In this document: one piece after another, positions 8,362 through 15,538 of the stretch
Layout of the letters: each line of letters begins with the position of its first letter
Position numbering within the stretch: position 1 is the stretch's first letter
Assembly (NCBI GenBank): GCA_964612085.1
Contig: CAZTCJ010000082.1
Location: 1-16,264, forward strand
Source: CAZTCJ01 sp964612085
GTDB taxonomy: Bacteria > Pseudomonadota > Alphaproteobacteria > JAJFIK01
Length of the DNA stretch: 16,264 nt
Direction: 5' to 3'
Position numbers and translations under genes: made by a program
Notes under the pieces: generated by a model
What the model was told of the DNA's origin: nothing
The model's database searches: none
The model's input: only the letters and a program-made list of their open reading frames with translations

Positions 8362-9732
8362 ATGAAACGGTTCACATTTTCCCGGCATATCGCGCTTGCC
8401 GGTCTGTCTTTGGCTCTGTTGAGCACCGCGCCGTCTCAGGCCGCCACCTCCGAGACATATCGCCAGCTCAACCTGTTCGGCGACGTGTTCGAGCGGGTCC
8501 GCTCCGATTACGTGACGGAAGTGGAAGACGAGCAGCTCGTGGAAGACGCCATCAACGGCATGCTGGCCGGGCTCGACCCCCATTCCACTTACCTCAATCC
8601 GCGCAACTTCCGCGACATGCAGGTTCAGACCCGCGGCGAATTCGGCGGCCTGGGCATCGAAGTCACCATGGAAGAAGGCGTCGTCAAAGTGGTCGCCCCC
8701 ATGGATGACACGCCCGCCTACCGCGCCGGCATCGAAGCGGGCGATTATATCACCCATCTGGACGGTGAACCCATTCTGGGCATGACCCTGACGGAAGCCA
8801 TCGATGTCATGCGCGGCCGTCCGGGCACGGACATCACCGTGACCGTTCTGCGGGAAGGCGAACGCGAACCGTTCGACGTCACCATCACCCGCGACATCAT
8901 CGAGCTGCGCGCCGTCCGCCACCGGGTGGAACGCGATACGGTGGGCTATATCCGGATCGTCGCCTTCAATGAGCACACGGAAGAGAACGTGCGCGCGGCC
9001 GTCCGCGAACTGACCAAGGAGATCGGGCCGGACCTGAACGGTTTCGTCCTGGATCTGCGCAACAATCCGGGCGGCCTGCTCGATCAGGCGATCGAGGTCT
9101 CCGACGCCTTCCTGACCGAAGGCGAAATCGTCTCGACCCGGGGCCGCCATTCCGAGGACACCCAGCGCTTCAACGCCCGGCGCGGCGATCTCGCCAACGG
9201 CCGTCCGATCATCGTGATGATCAATGGCGGCTCGGCGTCCGCGTCCGAAATCGTGGCCGGTGCGCTGCAGGACCAGCGCCGCGCCATCGTGCTCGGCACC
9301 AAATCCTTCGGCAAAGGCTCCGTACAGACGGTCATTCCGCTGAACGGCGGCGCCAACGGCGCGCTTAAGCTCACCACGGCGAAGTATTACACCCCGTCCG
9401 GACGGTCGATTCAGGCCCAAGGCATCGAGCCCGATATCGAAGTGAAATTCATCGATGAGGAAACGGGCGAGGATCTGGAAGAAGGCCGTCCGAGCGAAGC
9501 GGATCTGCCGGGTCACCTGCCCGGCGACAGGGAAGGTGAGACGGATGAGACGCCTTCCGCCGACGCCACGCCCGCGACCGATACCCAGCGCGACGAACCG
9601 GACGGATCGTCCGAGGAGACGGACGGCGAAGAGGAAGAACCGGTGGACCGCCAGCTCAATCGCGCACTGGATATTCTCAAAGGCATCTCGACCAATGCCG
9701 ACATGATGCCGACGCGCAGCGCCAGCCGCTGA
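8362..9732 (+). CDS. ctpA: Carboxy-terminal processing protease CtpA (S41 family)
   Basis: CtpA-type proteases trim periplasmic proteins, including factors that control peptidoglycan hydrolases. The 456-residue protein has a signal peptide (1-27, ending APSQA), a PDZ domain with its FGGLGIEV carboxylate-binding loop (about 88-180) and the S41 core. The Ser/Lys dyad is Ser293 in NGGSASASEIVAGALQD and Lys318 in GTKSFGKGSVQT, 25 residues apart as in the family. RNNPGGLLDQ (233-242) forms the strand before it. After the core lies a low-complexity acidic tail (about 360-430), then a short helix. A leader of 123 nt separates it from the EnvC-like gene; GGAAGG about 11 nt before the ATG is a loose Shine-Dalgarno. 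A bidirectional terminator follows. Confidence 0.96.
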   Translation: MKRFTFSRHIALAGLSLALLSTAPSQAATSETYRQLNLFGDVFERVRSDYVTEVEDEQLVEDAINGMLAGLDPHSTYLNPRNFRDMQVQTRGEFGGLGIEVTMEEGVVKVVAPMDDTPAYRAGIEAGDYITHLDGEPILGMTLTEAIDVMRGRPGTDITVTVLREGEREPFDVTITRDIIELRAVRHRVERDTVGYIRIVAFNEHTEENVRAAVRELTKEIGPDLNGFVLDLRNNPGGLLDQAIEVSDAFLTEGEIVSTRGRHSEDTQRFNARRGDLANGRPIIVMINGGSASASEIVAGALQDQRRAIVLGTKSFGKGSVQTVIPLNGGANGALKLTTAKYYTPSGRSIQAQGIEPDIEVKFIDEETGEDLEEGRPSEADLPGHLPGDREGETDETPSADATPATDTQRDEPDGSSEETDGEEEEPVDRQLNRALDILKGISTNADMMPTRSASR

Positions 9733-9752
9733 TCTTCCGCTGGCAGAGCACT

Positions 9753-9790
9753 AAAAAACCCCCGCGTCTGAGACTCGGGGGTTTCTTTTT
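9753..9790. terminator. Bidirectional terminator between ctpA and the converging SYLF gene
   Basis: AAACCCCCG (9756-9764) pairs with CGGGGGTTT (9776-9784), with a short inner GTC/GAC extension. It is flanked by an A run on the left (9753-9758) and TTTCTTTTT on the right. The A/T flanks allow termination from either side, serving ctpA (+) and the gene at 9806-10474 (-). Confidence 0.92.
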
Positions 9791-9805
9791 GTCATATGAT
9801 GACGA

Positions 9806-10474
9806 TCAGTTCGGCAGATCGACCAGCGCCCGGCGCAGCGGATCGGCTTCCGGGTTCGACACGTTCCGGGCAATGAGAATATCGCGCGGACGCACGCCGG
9901 AGCGGTTGTAGAACGCTGCGTTCAGATCGTTGCGGATCTTGATTACCGCGCCTTCCAGATTGATGCCGCCGTAAAGACCCTTAGAGCGGGCAAAGGCGAG
10001 TACATCGACGGTCTGGGCCTTGGCACCCGCGCCGACAGGACCGGCCGCGACGGAAATATCGCCGCCCAGCTTGAATTCGGAGGTAAGCAGGCGCTCGACA
10101 CCCCGTTCGGTCATGATCATCAGGACGATCTCGGAGACTTCCGCGCCGATCTGCAGACCGAAGGTCACCGAACCCATGGTGTAGAACGCCGGATAGCTCC
10201 ACTCGCCATTCTCGCGGATCAAGAGCGTGCCCGAACCGCCGGAGCCGCCCAGGATGAAGCCGCCCTTAACGCTCTGCGGAATGATCAGCAGGCCCTTGGC
10301 GTTCTGCACATTGTTCCGGAACCAGACCATATTGTCATCGGCCTTGAAGGCATTGATGGTAAGCCGGGCCTTGGTGATCAGCTCTTCCGCCTTGACGTCG
10401 TCGTCGGCCTTGGCGGACACGCTGGCGATGGCAAGGCAGAAAACGGCGAGCACAAGTCGCGATAAAGATCCCAT
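9806..10474 (-). CDS. Exported SYLF (Ysc84/DUF500) domain protein
   Basis: The 222-residue protein has a clear signal peptide (MGSLSRLVLAVFCLAIASVS, cleavage near AKA-DDD), so it is periplasmic or surface-exposed. The rest is a SYLF domain: AKGLLIIPQSVKGGFILGGSGGSG, WSYPAFYTMGSVTFGLQIGAE, ISVAAGPVGAGAKA and the ending SKGLYGGINLEGAVIKIRND. SYLF domains in eukaryotic Ysc84/SH3YL1 bind phosphoinositides; the bacterial role is not established. The start at 10474 is chosen over the longer frame (to 10618) because CAGGAG lies 7 nt upstream of this ATG and the signal peptide begins here. It converges on ctpA with a shared terminator and diverges from the deacetylase gene across a 207-nt region. Confidence 0.9.
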   Translation of the reverse strand: MGSLSRLVLAVFCLAIASVSAKADDDVKAEELITKARLTINAFKADDNMVWFRNNVQNAKGLLIIPQSVKGGFILGGSGGSGTLLIRENGEWSYPAFYTMGSVTFGLQIGAEVSEIVLMIMTERGVERLLTSEFKLGGDISVAAGPVGAGAKAQTVDVLAFARSKGLYGGINLEGAVIKIRNDLNAAFYNRSGVRPRDILIARNVSNPEADPLRRALVDLPN

Positions 10475-10681
10475 TGCTTTCTCCTGAATGTATCGGGTGA
10501 AACCACATAACGAACACGTCAGGGGCACGGCGGTTCCGGCGTCTGGCCGCCGCCCTCGAACGGCGTTTACCATTAGGGAAGCGATCAAGGCGAAATCAGG
10601 GACTGAGGATGCCCGCATGGCGGCACCATGAAAGTGTGATCATACGCGCCTTTTTAAGGAGGCCTGGGGCACAAAAGCCCC
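10475..10681. promoter_or_regulatory. Divergent intergenic region between SYLF and deacetylase genes
   Basis: This 207-nt region must hold start signals for both flanking genes. It contains an inverted repeat CGGCGG (10528-10533)/CCGCCG (10547-10552) with a 13-nt loop, and on the + side AAGGAGG (10656-10662) before the deacetylase. I found no clear -35/-10 pairs on either strand. Confidence 0.5.
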
Positions 10682-10684
10682 ATG
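10656..10684 (+). promoter_or_regulatory. Shine-Dalgarno separated from ATG by a hairpin
   Basis: AAGGAGG (10656-10662) is an excellent Shine-Dalgarno but ends 19 nt before the ATG at 10682. The gap holds a perfect stem GGGGC (10666-10670)/GCCCC (10677-10681) with loop ACAAAA. T10665 can also pair with the A of the ATG. Folding would shorten the effective spacing to about 3 nt while partly masking the start codon. No better in-frame start lies nearer. Confidence 0.5.
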
Positions 10685-11881
10685 ACCTTCGCAACGATTC
10701 AGACCGCTTTGCGCAGCCGGATGGACCGGCTGGCCGATCTTTGGCACCGGGCCGGCGTCCGGGGCCGGTCGGGCATGGTGCTGGGATCGGGCCTGACGGC
10801 GCTGGCGCTCTGGGTCGCCTCGGCTCCGGCGCGCGACGCCCCGGCGGGCCTTGTCTTTCCCATGACGGCGGTCCTGGCGCCCGAGAGTGCCCCGGAAAGC
10901 CCGCCTAAGGAGCCCGAACCGGCCGCCTCGGGCAATAGCGCAAGCCAACCGGCCAGCGCCCCGCCACGGCACCAGGCACCGGCCCCGCCTCCACCGCCGC
11001 CGTCCAGCGCCGCCAGCACGGCCCGTCCGGCGTCGCGCACCGCCGCGCTCGATCCCGTGCCCGATTTGGGCCTGATCGAGGAGAGCACCCACGGGTTCCT
11101 GCCGCGCAAAGGCGCCGATGGCCGGGTACCCGCCGATGTCTATGCCCGGCCCTTCCAGGACGCCACGGACCGGCCCCGGATCGCCATCGTCATGCGGGGC
11201 ATCGGCATTGGCGCGCAGATCGGCGAGGAGGCCATCGTCAGCCTGCCGCCCGAGATTTCCCTGTCGATTTCCCCCCACGCGCCGGGTCCGCAATCCTGGG
11301 TCAACCGGGCCCGCGCGCTCGGCCATGAAGTGCTTCTCGACCTGCCCATGGAGCCTTTCGGCTATCCGGACCAGGATCCGGGGCCCCATGCCCTGCTGAC
11401 CCGCCTGCCCGACGCTGAGCAACTGGCCCGGCTCCACCGGCATCTGGCGCGCGCCACCGGTTTTATCGGCTGCATCAATGTCTGGGGCTCCGCCTTTCTG
11501 GGCAGCAGGCCGGACATGCGCTCGATCCTGGCCGATCTCAGCGGCCGCGGTCTCGTTTTTCTGGACGATGGCACGGCGGACCGCTCGGTCACGCTGGCGC
11601 TTGCGCAGTCGCTTGAGCTGCGTGCCGCCAAGGCGGACCGCGCGATCGGCCGTCAGCCCTCGGCGCGCCGGATCGATCTGGCGCTGTTGGAACTGGAAGC
11701 CCTCGCCAGGACCCAAGGTCAGGCTATCGGGGTCGCCGAAGCGTCGGCCATCGTGCTCGACCGGATCAAGGCCTGGGTTCCCACCATTGAAGGCAAGGGC
11801 TTTGTCCTGGCGCCGGTTTCGGCAATGATGGCGCCTTCCCGCGATTCGCCAGGAGCCGACCATGCCGCCCTTGCCCCCTGA
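10682..11881 (+). CDS. Divergent polysaccharide deacetylase family protein (YibQ/DUF610-like)
   Basis: The 399-residue protein has a basic N-terminus, one hydrophobic segment (about 31-50), a Pro/Ala/Ser-rich linker (about 65-120, including a run of Pro) and a C-terminal domain (about 163-390) of the divergent polysaccharide deacetylase family. Family features kept are PRIAIV, SLPPEISLSISPHA, GHEVLLDLPMEPFGYPDQDPGP, LVFLDDGT and the late QAIGVAEAS strand. The VIDDxG motif of the family reads VMRGIG (170-175) and the NNHMGS motif reads INVWGS (265-270), so likely metal-binding residues are missing and deacetylase activity is doubtful. It is probably membrane-anchored in the periplasm. rppH overlaps its last 20 nt. 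Gene placement between ctpA and rppH is common in alphaproteobacteria. Confidence 0.88.
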   Translation: MTFATIQTALRSRMDRLADLWHRAGVRGRSGMVLGSGLTALALWVASAPARDAPAGLVFPMTAVLAPESAPESPPKEPEPAASGNSASQPASAPPRHQAPAPPPPPPSSAASTARPASRTAALDPVPDLGLIEESTHGFLPRKGADGRVPADVYARPFQDATDRPRIAIVMRGIGIGAQIGEEAIVSLPPEISLSISPHAPGPQSWVNRARALGHEVLLDLPMEPFGYPDQDPGPHALLTRLPDAEQLARLHRHLARATGFIGCINVWGSAFLGSRPDMRSILADLSGRGLVFLDDGTADRSVTLALAQSLELRAAKADRAIGRQPSARRIDLALLELEALARTQGQAIGVAEASAIVLDRIKAWVPTIEGKGFVLAPVSAMMAPSRDSPGADHAALAP

Positions 11882-12398
11882 TCACGACCGGACCTTGACC
11901 GATCTGCCCTACCGGCAATGTGTCGGGATCGCGCTGTTCAATGCGCATGGCCGCGTCTGGGTCGGGCGCCGCATCGGCGAGGATCCGGATTTCACCCGGG
12001 ATTACCGCTGGCAGATGCCCCAAGGTGGCATCGATCCGGGCGAGGGCCCGCGCGAAGCGGCGTTCCGCGAACTCTATGAGGAAACCGGCACCCGTTCGGC
12101 CCAGATCGTCGGCGAGATCGAGGACTGGCTGCATTACGATTTTCCGCCGGAGGTCATGGCGCGCAAGCCCTGGCGGCACCGGGGCCAGAAACAGAAATGG
12201 TTCGCCCTGCTCTTTTCCGGCCAGGACGAGGAATTCGATCTGGAAGTGCACGAACAGGAATTCGATGCCTGGCGCTGGGCAGGCCTTGAGGAATTGCCGG
12301 AGCTGATCATTCCCTTCAAGCGCCACATCTATGAAGCCGTGGTCGAACAGTTCGGACCGATCGCCCAGCGCCTGGCGCAAGGGGCCATGACCGATTGA
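11862..12398 (+). CDS. rppH: RNA pyrophosphohydrolase RppH (Nudix)
   Basis: RppH removes pyrophosphate from the 5' end of mRNAs, opening them to RNase E decay, and can also hydrolyse dinucleoside polyphosphates. At 178 residues it has normal length. The N-terminal LPYRQCVGIALFN and DYRWQMPQGGIDPGEGP lead into the Nudix box: G...REAAFRELYEETG (about 54-76), with the catalytic Glu residues intact. KQKWFALLF and FDAWRWAGLEELPELIIPFKR are further RppH signatures. Its ATG lies inside the end of the deacetylase gene (20-nt overlap) with AGGAG (11850-11854) 7 nt ahead, implying translational coupling. The hydrolase gene begins 8 nt after its stop. Confidence 0.96.
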   Translation: MPPLPPDHDRTLTDLPYRQCVGIALFNAHGRVWVGRRIGEDPDFTRDYRWQMPQGGIDPGEGPREAAFRELYEETGTRSAQIVGEIEDWLHYDFPPEVMARKPWRHRGQKQKWFALLFSGQDEEFDLEVHEQEFDAWRWAGLEELPELIIPFKRHIYEAVVEQFGPIAQRLAQGAMTD

Positions 12399-12406
12399 GG
12401 GCACCC

Positions 12407-13177
12407 GTGAAACCTCCTGTCGTCATGATCCACGGCGCCTTTTGCGGCGGCTGGGTGTTCGATGCCTTCCGCGCCCGGTTCGAGGCGCAAGGCTACACCG
12501 TTCAGTGTCCGGATCTCCGCTTTCACGATATGAACCCGCACAGTCCCCCGGCGCCCGCGCTTGGGACGATGGGCTTGCTCGATTATCTCAACGATCTGGA
12601 AGGCCTGCTGGACGGGCTGGACGAAAAACCGGTGCTGGTGGGCCATTCCATGGGCGGCCTGTTGTGCCAGATGCTGGCCGCCCGGGGCTGCGCGCGCGGC
12701 CTCATCCTGCTGGCGCCGTCGGCCCCTTGGGGGGTCTTGCCCTCGACCAGCCTGGAAATCCTCTCAGCCCAAGGGCTGCTTCTGTTCGGCCGGTTCTGGA
12801 ACAGTATCGTCCGCCCCGATTTTCATTTGGCTGCGGAACATACGCTTGACCGGCTCACACGGCGGGACCAGGCGGAGATATTCGCCCGATTTGTGCCCGA
12901 ATCGGGCCGTGCCATGTTCGAAATTCTCCATTGGCCCGCCGATCCGATCCGTGCCAGCATGGTTCACGCGCGGGATGTGCGCTGCCCGGTTTTATGCCTG
13001 GTCGGCAAAGGCGACCGGGTCAATCCGCCGGGAACGGTCCGGCGTATCGCGGCGCGCTACCGGGAGCGGGCGGCCATGATGGTCCTGCCGGGCCACAGCC
13101 ATTGGCTAATTGGCGAACCGGGCTGGGAAGACGTTGCCGGACACTGTCTGGCCTGGCTTCAGGATCTGCCGGCGTAG
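12407..13177 (+). CDS. Alpha/beta hydrolase
   Basis: This is a 256-residue alpha/beta-fold hydrolase of unknown substrate. It shows the oxyanion-region HGAFCGGW (9-16), nucleophile elbow GHSMGG with Ser81, probable acid Asp203 in GKGDRVNPPG and His232 in LPGHSHW, so the triad is complete. No signal peptide is seen, so it is likely cytoplasmic. I chose the GTG at 12407 because GAGGG (12397-12401) lies 5 nt before it and the preceding TTG overlaps the rppH stop. It is probably the last gene of the deacetylase-rppH transcript. It could be an esterase, lipase-like or C-C hydrolase; nothing in the window decides. Confidence 0.88.
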   Translation: MKPPVVMIHGAFCGGWVFDAFRARFEAQGYTVQCPDLRFHDMNPHSPPAPALGTMGLLDYLNDLEGLLDGLDEKPVLVGHSMGGLLCQMLAARGCARGLILLAPSAPWGVLPSTSLEILSAQGLLLFGRFWNSIVRPDFHLAAEHTLDRLTRRDQAEIFARFVPESGRAMFEILHWPADPIRASMVHARDVRCPVLCLVGKGDRVNPPGTVRRIAARYRERAAMMVLPGHSHWLIGEPGWEDVAGHCLAWLQDLPA

Positions 13178-13182
13178 CCGGT

Positions 13183-13203
13183 CCATCGCCGCGATGGTCT
13201 TGA
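13183..13203 (+). terminator. Possible terminator after the alpha/beta hydrolase
   Basis: CCATCG (13183-13188) pairs with CGATGG (13192-13197) across a CCG loop, 5 nt after the hydrolase stop, followed by TCTT. The U tract is short, so termination is likely weak. Confidence 0.4.
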
Positions 13204-13280
13204 AGCGGTTTGAAATCGGGAAGCGGTTTGAAAACGGGAAGCGGATTAAAGCGCGGGACGCGCAGCGGGTTTGAAACAGG
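13202..13280. repeat. Short tandem repeat of about 18 bp
   Basis: GAAGCGGTTTGAAATCGG (13202-13219) is followed directly by GAAGCGGTTTGAAAACGG (13220-13237), one mismatch apart. A third looser copy lies at 13238-13256 (GAAGCGGATTAAAGCGCGG). After 6 nt, CAGCGGGTTTGAAACAGG (13263-13280) is a fourth degenerate copy. It lies in the non-coding spacer between the hydrolase and the VOC gene. Its role is unknown; repeated operator sites or slippage-derived repeats are both possible. Confidence 0.75.
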
Positions 13281-13330
13281 TCCGCACCCCGCTACATCCG
13301 GTCAAGCGCAGTGAAGAGTGAGGAGGTCCC

Positions 13331-13807
13331 ATGTCAGATCAGCCCCAAGCATCGACCATGCCGCCGACGCCTTCCGGGGTCGTCGCCTATCTCACGGTTT
13401 CCGATGCCGCTGGAGCCATCGCCTTTTACGAAAAGGCTTTGGGCGCGAAACTGCTCTACACCCAGAAGCATGACTCCACCGGCCGGATCATGCATGCCGC
13501 GCTCGATGTGAATGGCGGGCGCATGTTTCTGGCCGACGATTTCCCGGAGATGAACAACGGCCAGGCCAACACGCCCGAGACCTTCGGCGGCTCGCCGGTC
13601 ACCCTGCATATTCAGGTCGACGATGTGGACGCCACCGTGGTCAGTGCCGTCGAGCATGGCGCCAGCGTCACCTTTCCGGTGACGGACATGTTCTGGGGCG
13701 ACCGCTTCGGCAAGATCCGCGATCCGTTCGGACACGAATGGTCGATCGCGACGCCGGTCCAGAAAATGCAGGAAACCCAGCCCGAGCCCGCACTGCCGAG
13801 TCTGTAG
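13331..13807 (+). CDS. VOC family (glyoxalase/bleomycin-resistance fold, PhnB-like) protein
   Basis: This 158-residue vicinal-oxygen-chelate protein shows the paired beta-alpha-beta-beta-beta units: VVAYLTVSDAAGAIAFYEKALGA (17-39) with GGRMFLADDF, then VTLHIQVDDVDATVVSAVEHGA (90-111) ending in GDRFGKIRDPFGHEWSIAT (123-141). That ending is typical of the PhnB/YdcE-like subgroup, whose members are mostly uncharacterised. The short Gln/Pro/Glu-rich tail is probably disordered. The ATG has a strong Shine-Dalgarno, GAGGAGGT (13319-13326). The methyltransferase begins 8 nt after its stop, so the two are likely cotranscribed. Substrate cannot be inferred. Confidence 0.88.
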   Translation: MSDQPQASTMPPTPSGVVAYLTVSDAAGAIAFYEKALGAKLLYTQKHDSTGRIMHAALDVNGGRMFLADDFPEMNNGQANTPETFGGSPVTLHIQVDDVDATVVSAVEHGASVTFPVTDMFWGDRFGKIRDPFGHEWSIATPVQKMQETQPEPALPSL

Positions 13808-13815
13808 CGGCGCGC

Positions 13816-14556
13816 ATGATGGAAGGCTATGGGCCGGAAACGTTCGGCGCGCTGAACGCCGAGGACTACGATCTGCTGCATGATCCGGGGACCACGGATC
13901 AGGCGGTCGCCCTTCTGGCGGCGCTGGCGGGGACGGGACGGGTCCTGGAACTGGCCATCGGCACAGGCCGTGTGGCGCTCCCCCTCGCCCGGCGCGGTAT
14001 CAGGATCGAAGGCATCGACGCCTCGCCGGAGATGATCGCCAAGCTGCGGGAAAAACCGGGGGCTGAGGCGATCCCCGTCACCATCGGCGACATGGCGGAC
14101 GTGGCCGTTAAAGGGCCGTTCGATCTCGTCTTTCTGATCTTCAACACGCTGTTTAATCTGACGACCCAGGACGATCAGGTGCGCTGTTTCCGGAACACGT
14201 CGGCGCGTCTGGCGCCCGGCGGCGCGTTTCTGGTCGAGGCGTTCGTGCCCAACCCCACGCGCTTTGAGGACAACACGAATCTCCGGCCCCGGCGGATCGA
14301 TCTCAGCGCCGTCACGCTGGAAGCCGCCATGCACGATCCGGTCACTCAAGTAATCGAGCACCAATATATCCGCATCACGAAGGACGGGATCCGGCTGACG
14401 CCTTTGCCCATGCGTTATGCCTGGCCGAGCGAAATCGACCTGATGGCGCGGCTGGCGGGACTGACGCTGGAAGCGCGCTGGGGCGGCTGGGACCGCAGCC
14501 CCTTCACCGCCAGAAGCGAGATACATGTCTCGGTCTACAGAAAGACCGAAGGCTGA
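13816..14556 (+). CDS. Class I SAM-dependent methyltransferase
   Basis: This 246-residue Rossmann methyltransferase has motif I VLELAIGTGRVALPLARRG (43-61), motif II IEGIDASPEMI (64-74), GDMADVAVKGPFDLVF (91-106) and the post-motif LAPGGAFLVEAF. The C-terminal half, with MRYAWPSEIDLMARLAGLTL, is the usual cap and end strand of this broad group. The substrate is unknown. The frame is open upstream into the VOC gene, but similarity begins at about 13816; ATG codons at 13816 and 13819 are equally possible and neither has a strong Shine-Dalgarno. It is likely translationally coupled to the VOC gene. Its stop directly abuts the stop of the converging ferritin-like gene, leaving no room for a terminator. 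Confidence 0.87.
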   Translation: MMEGYGPETFGALNAEDYDLLHDPGTTDQAVALLAALAGTGRVLELAIGTGRVALPLARRGIRIEGIDASPEMIAKLREKPGAEAIPVTIGDMADVAVKGPFDLVFLIFNTLFNLTTQDDQVRCFRNTSARLAPGGAFLVEAFVPNPTRFEDNTNLRPRRIDLSAVTLEAAMHDPVTQVIEHQYIRITKDGIRLTPLPMRYAWPSEIDLMARLAGLTLEARWGGWDRSPFTARSEIHVSVYRKTEG

Positions 14557-15384
14557 CTAAGCTGCCTGAACCTTCTGCCCACGGCTCTTCAGGACCCACC
14601 AGATCAGCTTGGCGATGGAGCGGGACACCGCGCCCGTGGGCTTCAGCCCCACCGGCTTGACGATCATGGCCACGGCCTTCTTCACATGGGGCCAGTGATA
14701 GAATTTCAGAATGTGATTGTTATAGGCCTTTGAATAGGTGGCGCAGTCATAAGGCTTCTGCGTCTCTTCCTCGGGCTTCACATTGCCGCAATAAAAGGCG
14801 TAGGCGAGTTCGTCATCTTCCGCCTCCTGAACGCGGCTCAAAGCCACCCACAGGCGCTGGAAGAAACCCGGCCCATCGATGGGCTTATATTTCAGGTAAC
14901 TCTCATAGAAGAGCTTGTAGTGGCGGAATTCGTCCGCCGCGATGAAGCCCGCGATCTGGCGCAGGACCGGTTCCTCGGTCATGTCGCGGATGCCGGAATA
15001 AAAAGACGAGGTACCGCTTTCCACCACGCAGCGCGCGATCATCTCACCCGCCCGCGATCCGCGCACGGACTGATCCGCGCCCTCATTGATGTGATAGCCC
15101 TCGCGGAACCGGCGGAAGGCTTCCTCGAAATCGAAGCCCGGATCGGCCATCTCCGCCCAGCGGCCCAGGGCATCGCCATGTTGGGTTTCTTCGATCCCCC
15201 ACTGACGGATGTTTTCCAGCAATTCGGGATCGTCGTGATAGACCTTGTTCAGATAGACCACATAATCGGCGGCATTGCGCTCGACCATGGCAGCAGCCTT
15301 GACGGCCTTGAGGGTCTCAGGATCCACTTTGGAGGCGTCGAACTGATCCCAGTTCACATCCTCCATTTTCCAATACCCCAACAT
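14557..15384 (-). CDS. Ferritin-like di-iron protein, function unknown
   Basis: This 275-residue, mostly helical protein has the full di-iron carboxylate set of the ferritin-like/rubrerythrin/acyl-ACP-desaturase superfamily: Glu35 (MVERNAADY), Glu66-x-x-His69 (EETQH), Glu122 (VVESGTSSFY) and Glu152-x-x-His155 (DEFRHY), with about 30 residues between the paired ligands. The C-terminal part (about 170-275) is basic, with VKKAVAMIVKPVG and IAKLIWWVLKSRG, perhaps membrane-associated. An oxidase, oxygenase or desaturase-like role is plausible but unproven. The ATG at 15384 is preferred over a TTG at 15390 because GGGAG lies 6 nt upstream. It is transcribed in the direction of atpDC but has its own promoter candidate and a long structured leader. 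Confidence 0.88.
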   Translation of the reverse strand: MLGYWKMEDVNWDQFDASKVDPETLKAVKAAAMVERNAADYVVYLNKVYHDDPELLENIRQWGIEETQHGDALGRWAEMADPGFDFEEAFRRFREGYHINEGADQSVRGSRAGEMIARCVVESGTSSFYSGIRDMTEEPVLRQIAGFIAADEFRHYKLFYESYLKYKPIDGPGFFQRLWVALSRVQEAEDDELAYAFYCGNVKPEEETQKPYDCATYSKAYNNHILKFYHWPHVKKAVAMIVKPVGLKPTGAVSRSIAKLIWWVLKSRGQKVQAA

Positions 15385-15473
15385 CTGCAACTCCCTGTCC
15401 CCAGCCCGCCGGCGCTTCGCGCTTTACGCCCAGGCCAAATGCCGCACTCGATAGCGCGGCTGCATTCGGAAAA

Positions 15474-15486
15474 CAACCCGAGAGGT
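15474..15486 (-). other. Second small hairpin with U run in the ferritin-like gene leader
   Basis: On the minus strand AACCT pairs with GGGUU (one G-U) around a CUC loop, followed by GUUUUCC. It resembles a weak intrinsic terminator inside the leader, about 90 nt before the ATG. Confidence 0.3.
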
Positions 15487-15491
15487 TCTAT

Positions 15492-15526
15492 GGTTTCATT
15501 CATCCCCGGCCCGGATGGCTGAAACC
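15492..15526 (-). other. Imperfect inverted repeat / leader hairpin of the ferritin-like gene
   Basis: GGTTTCA (15492-15498) pairs with TGAAACC (15520-15526). After a 2x2 internal loop, CATCC (15501-15505) pairs with GGATG (15513-15517) around a 7-nt loop. That is 12 base pairs in non-coding sequence, about 6 nt downstream of the predicted transcription start. It could be an RNA hairpin or a DNA operator. Confidence 0.6.
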
Positions 15527-15538
15527 CGCGTATCAGGT

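Noticed and set aside
8296..9516. Long minus-strand open frame (406 aa) opposite ctpA
   Set aside because: It is antisense to a clearly conserved protease, lacks a recognisable domain, and long antisense frames are expected in GC-rich genes.
10475..10618. Longer start for the SYLF protein at 10618
   Set aside because: A clear CAGGAG and signal peptide mark the ATG at 10474; the extension would bury the signal peptide.
10640..11863. Minus-strand open frame (407 aa) opposite the deacetylase gene
   Set aside because: It is the shadow of a conserved family gene; its composition is Arg/Gly-rich with no domain.
13202..13280. CRISPR array
   Set aside because: The repeats are adjacent without unique spacers, only about 18 bp and degenerate, and no cas gene is nearby.
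13738..13815. Methyltransferase start at ATG 13738 inside the VOC gene
   Set aside because: The extra 26 residues overlap the conserved VOC ending and do not look like a methyltransferase N-terminus.
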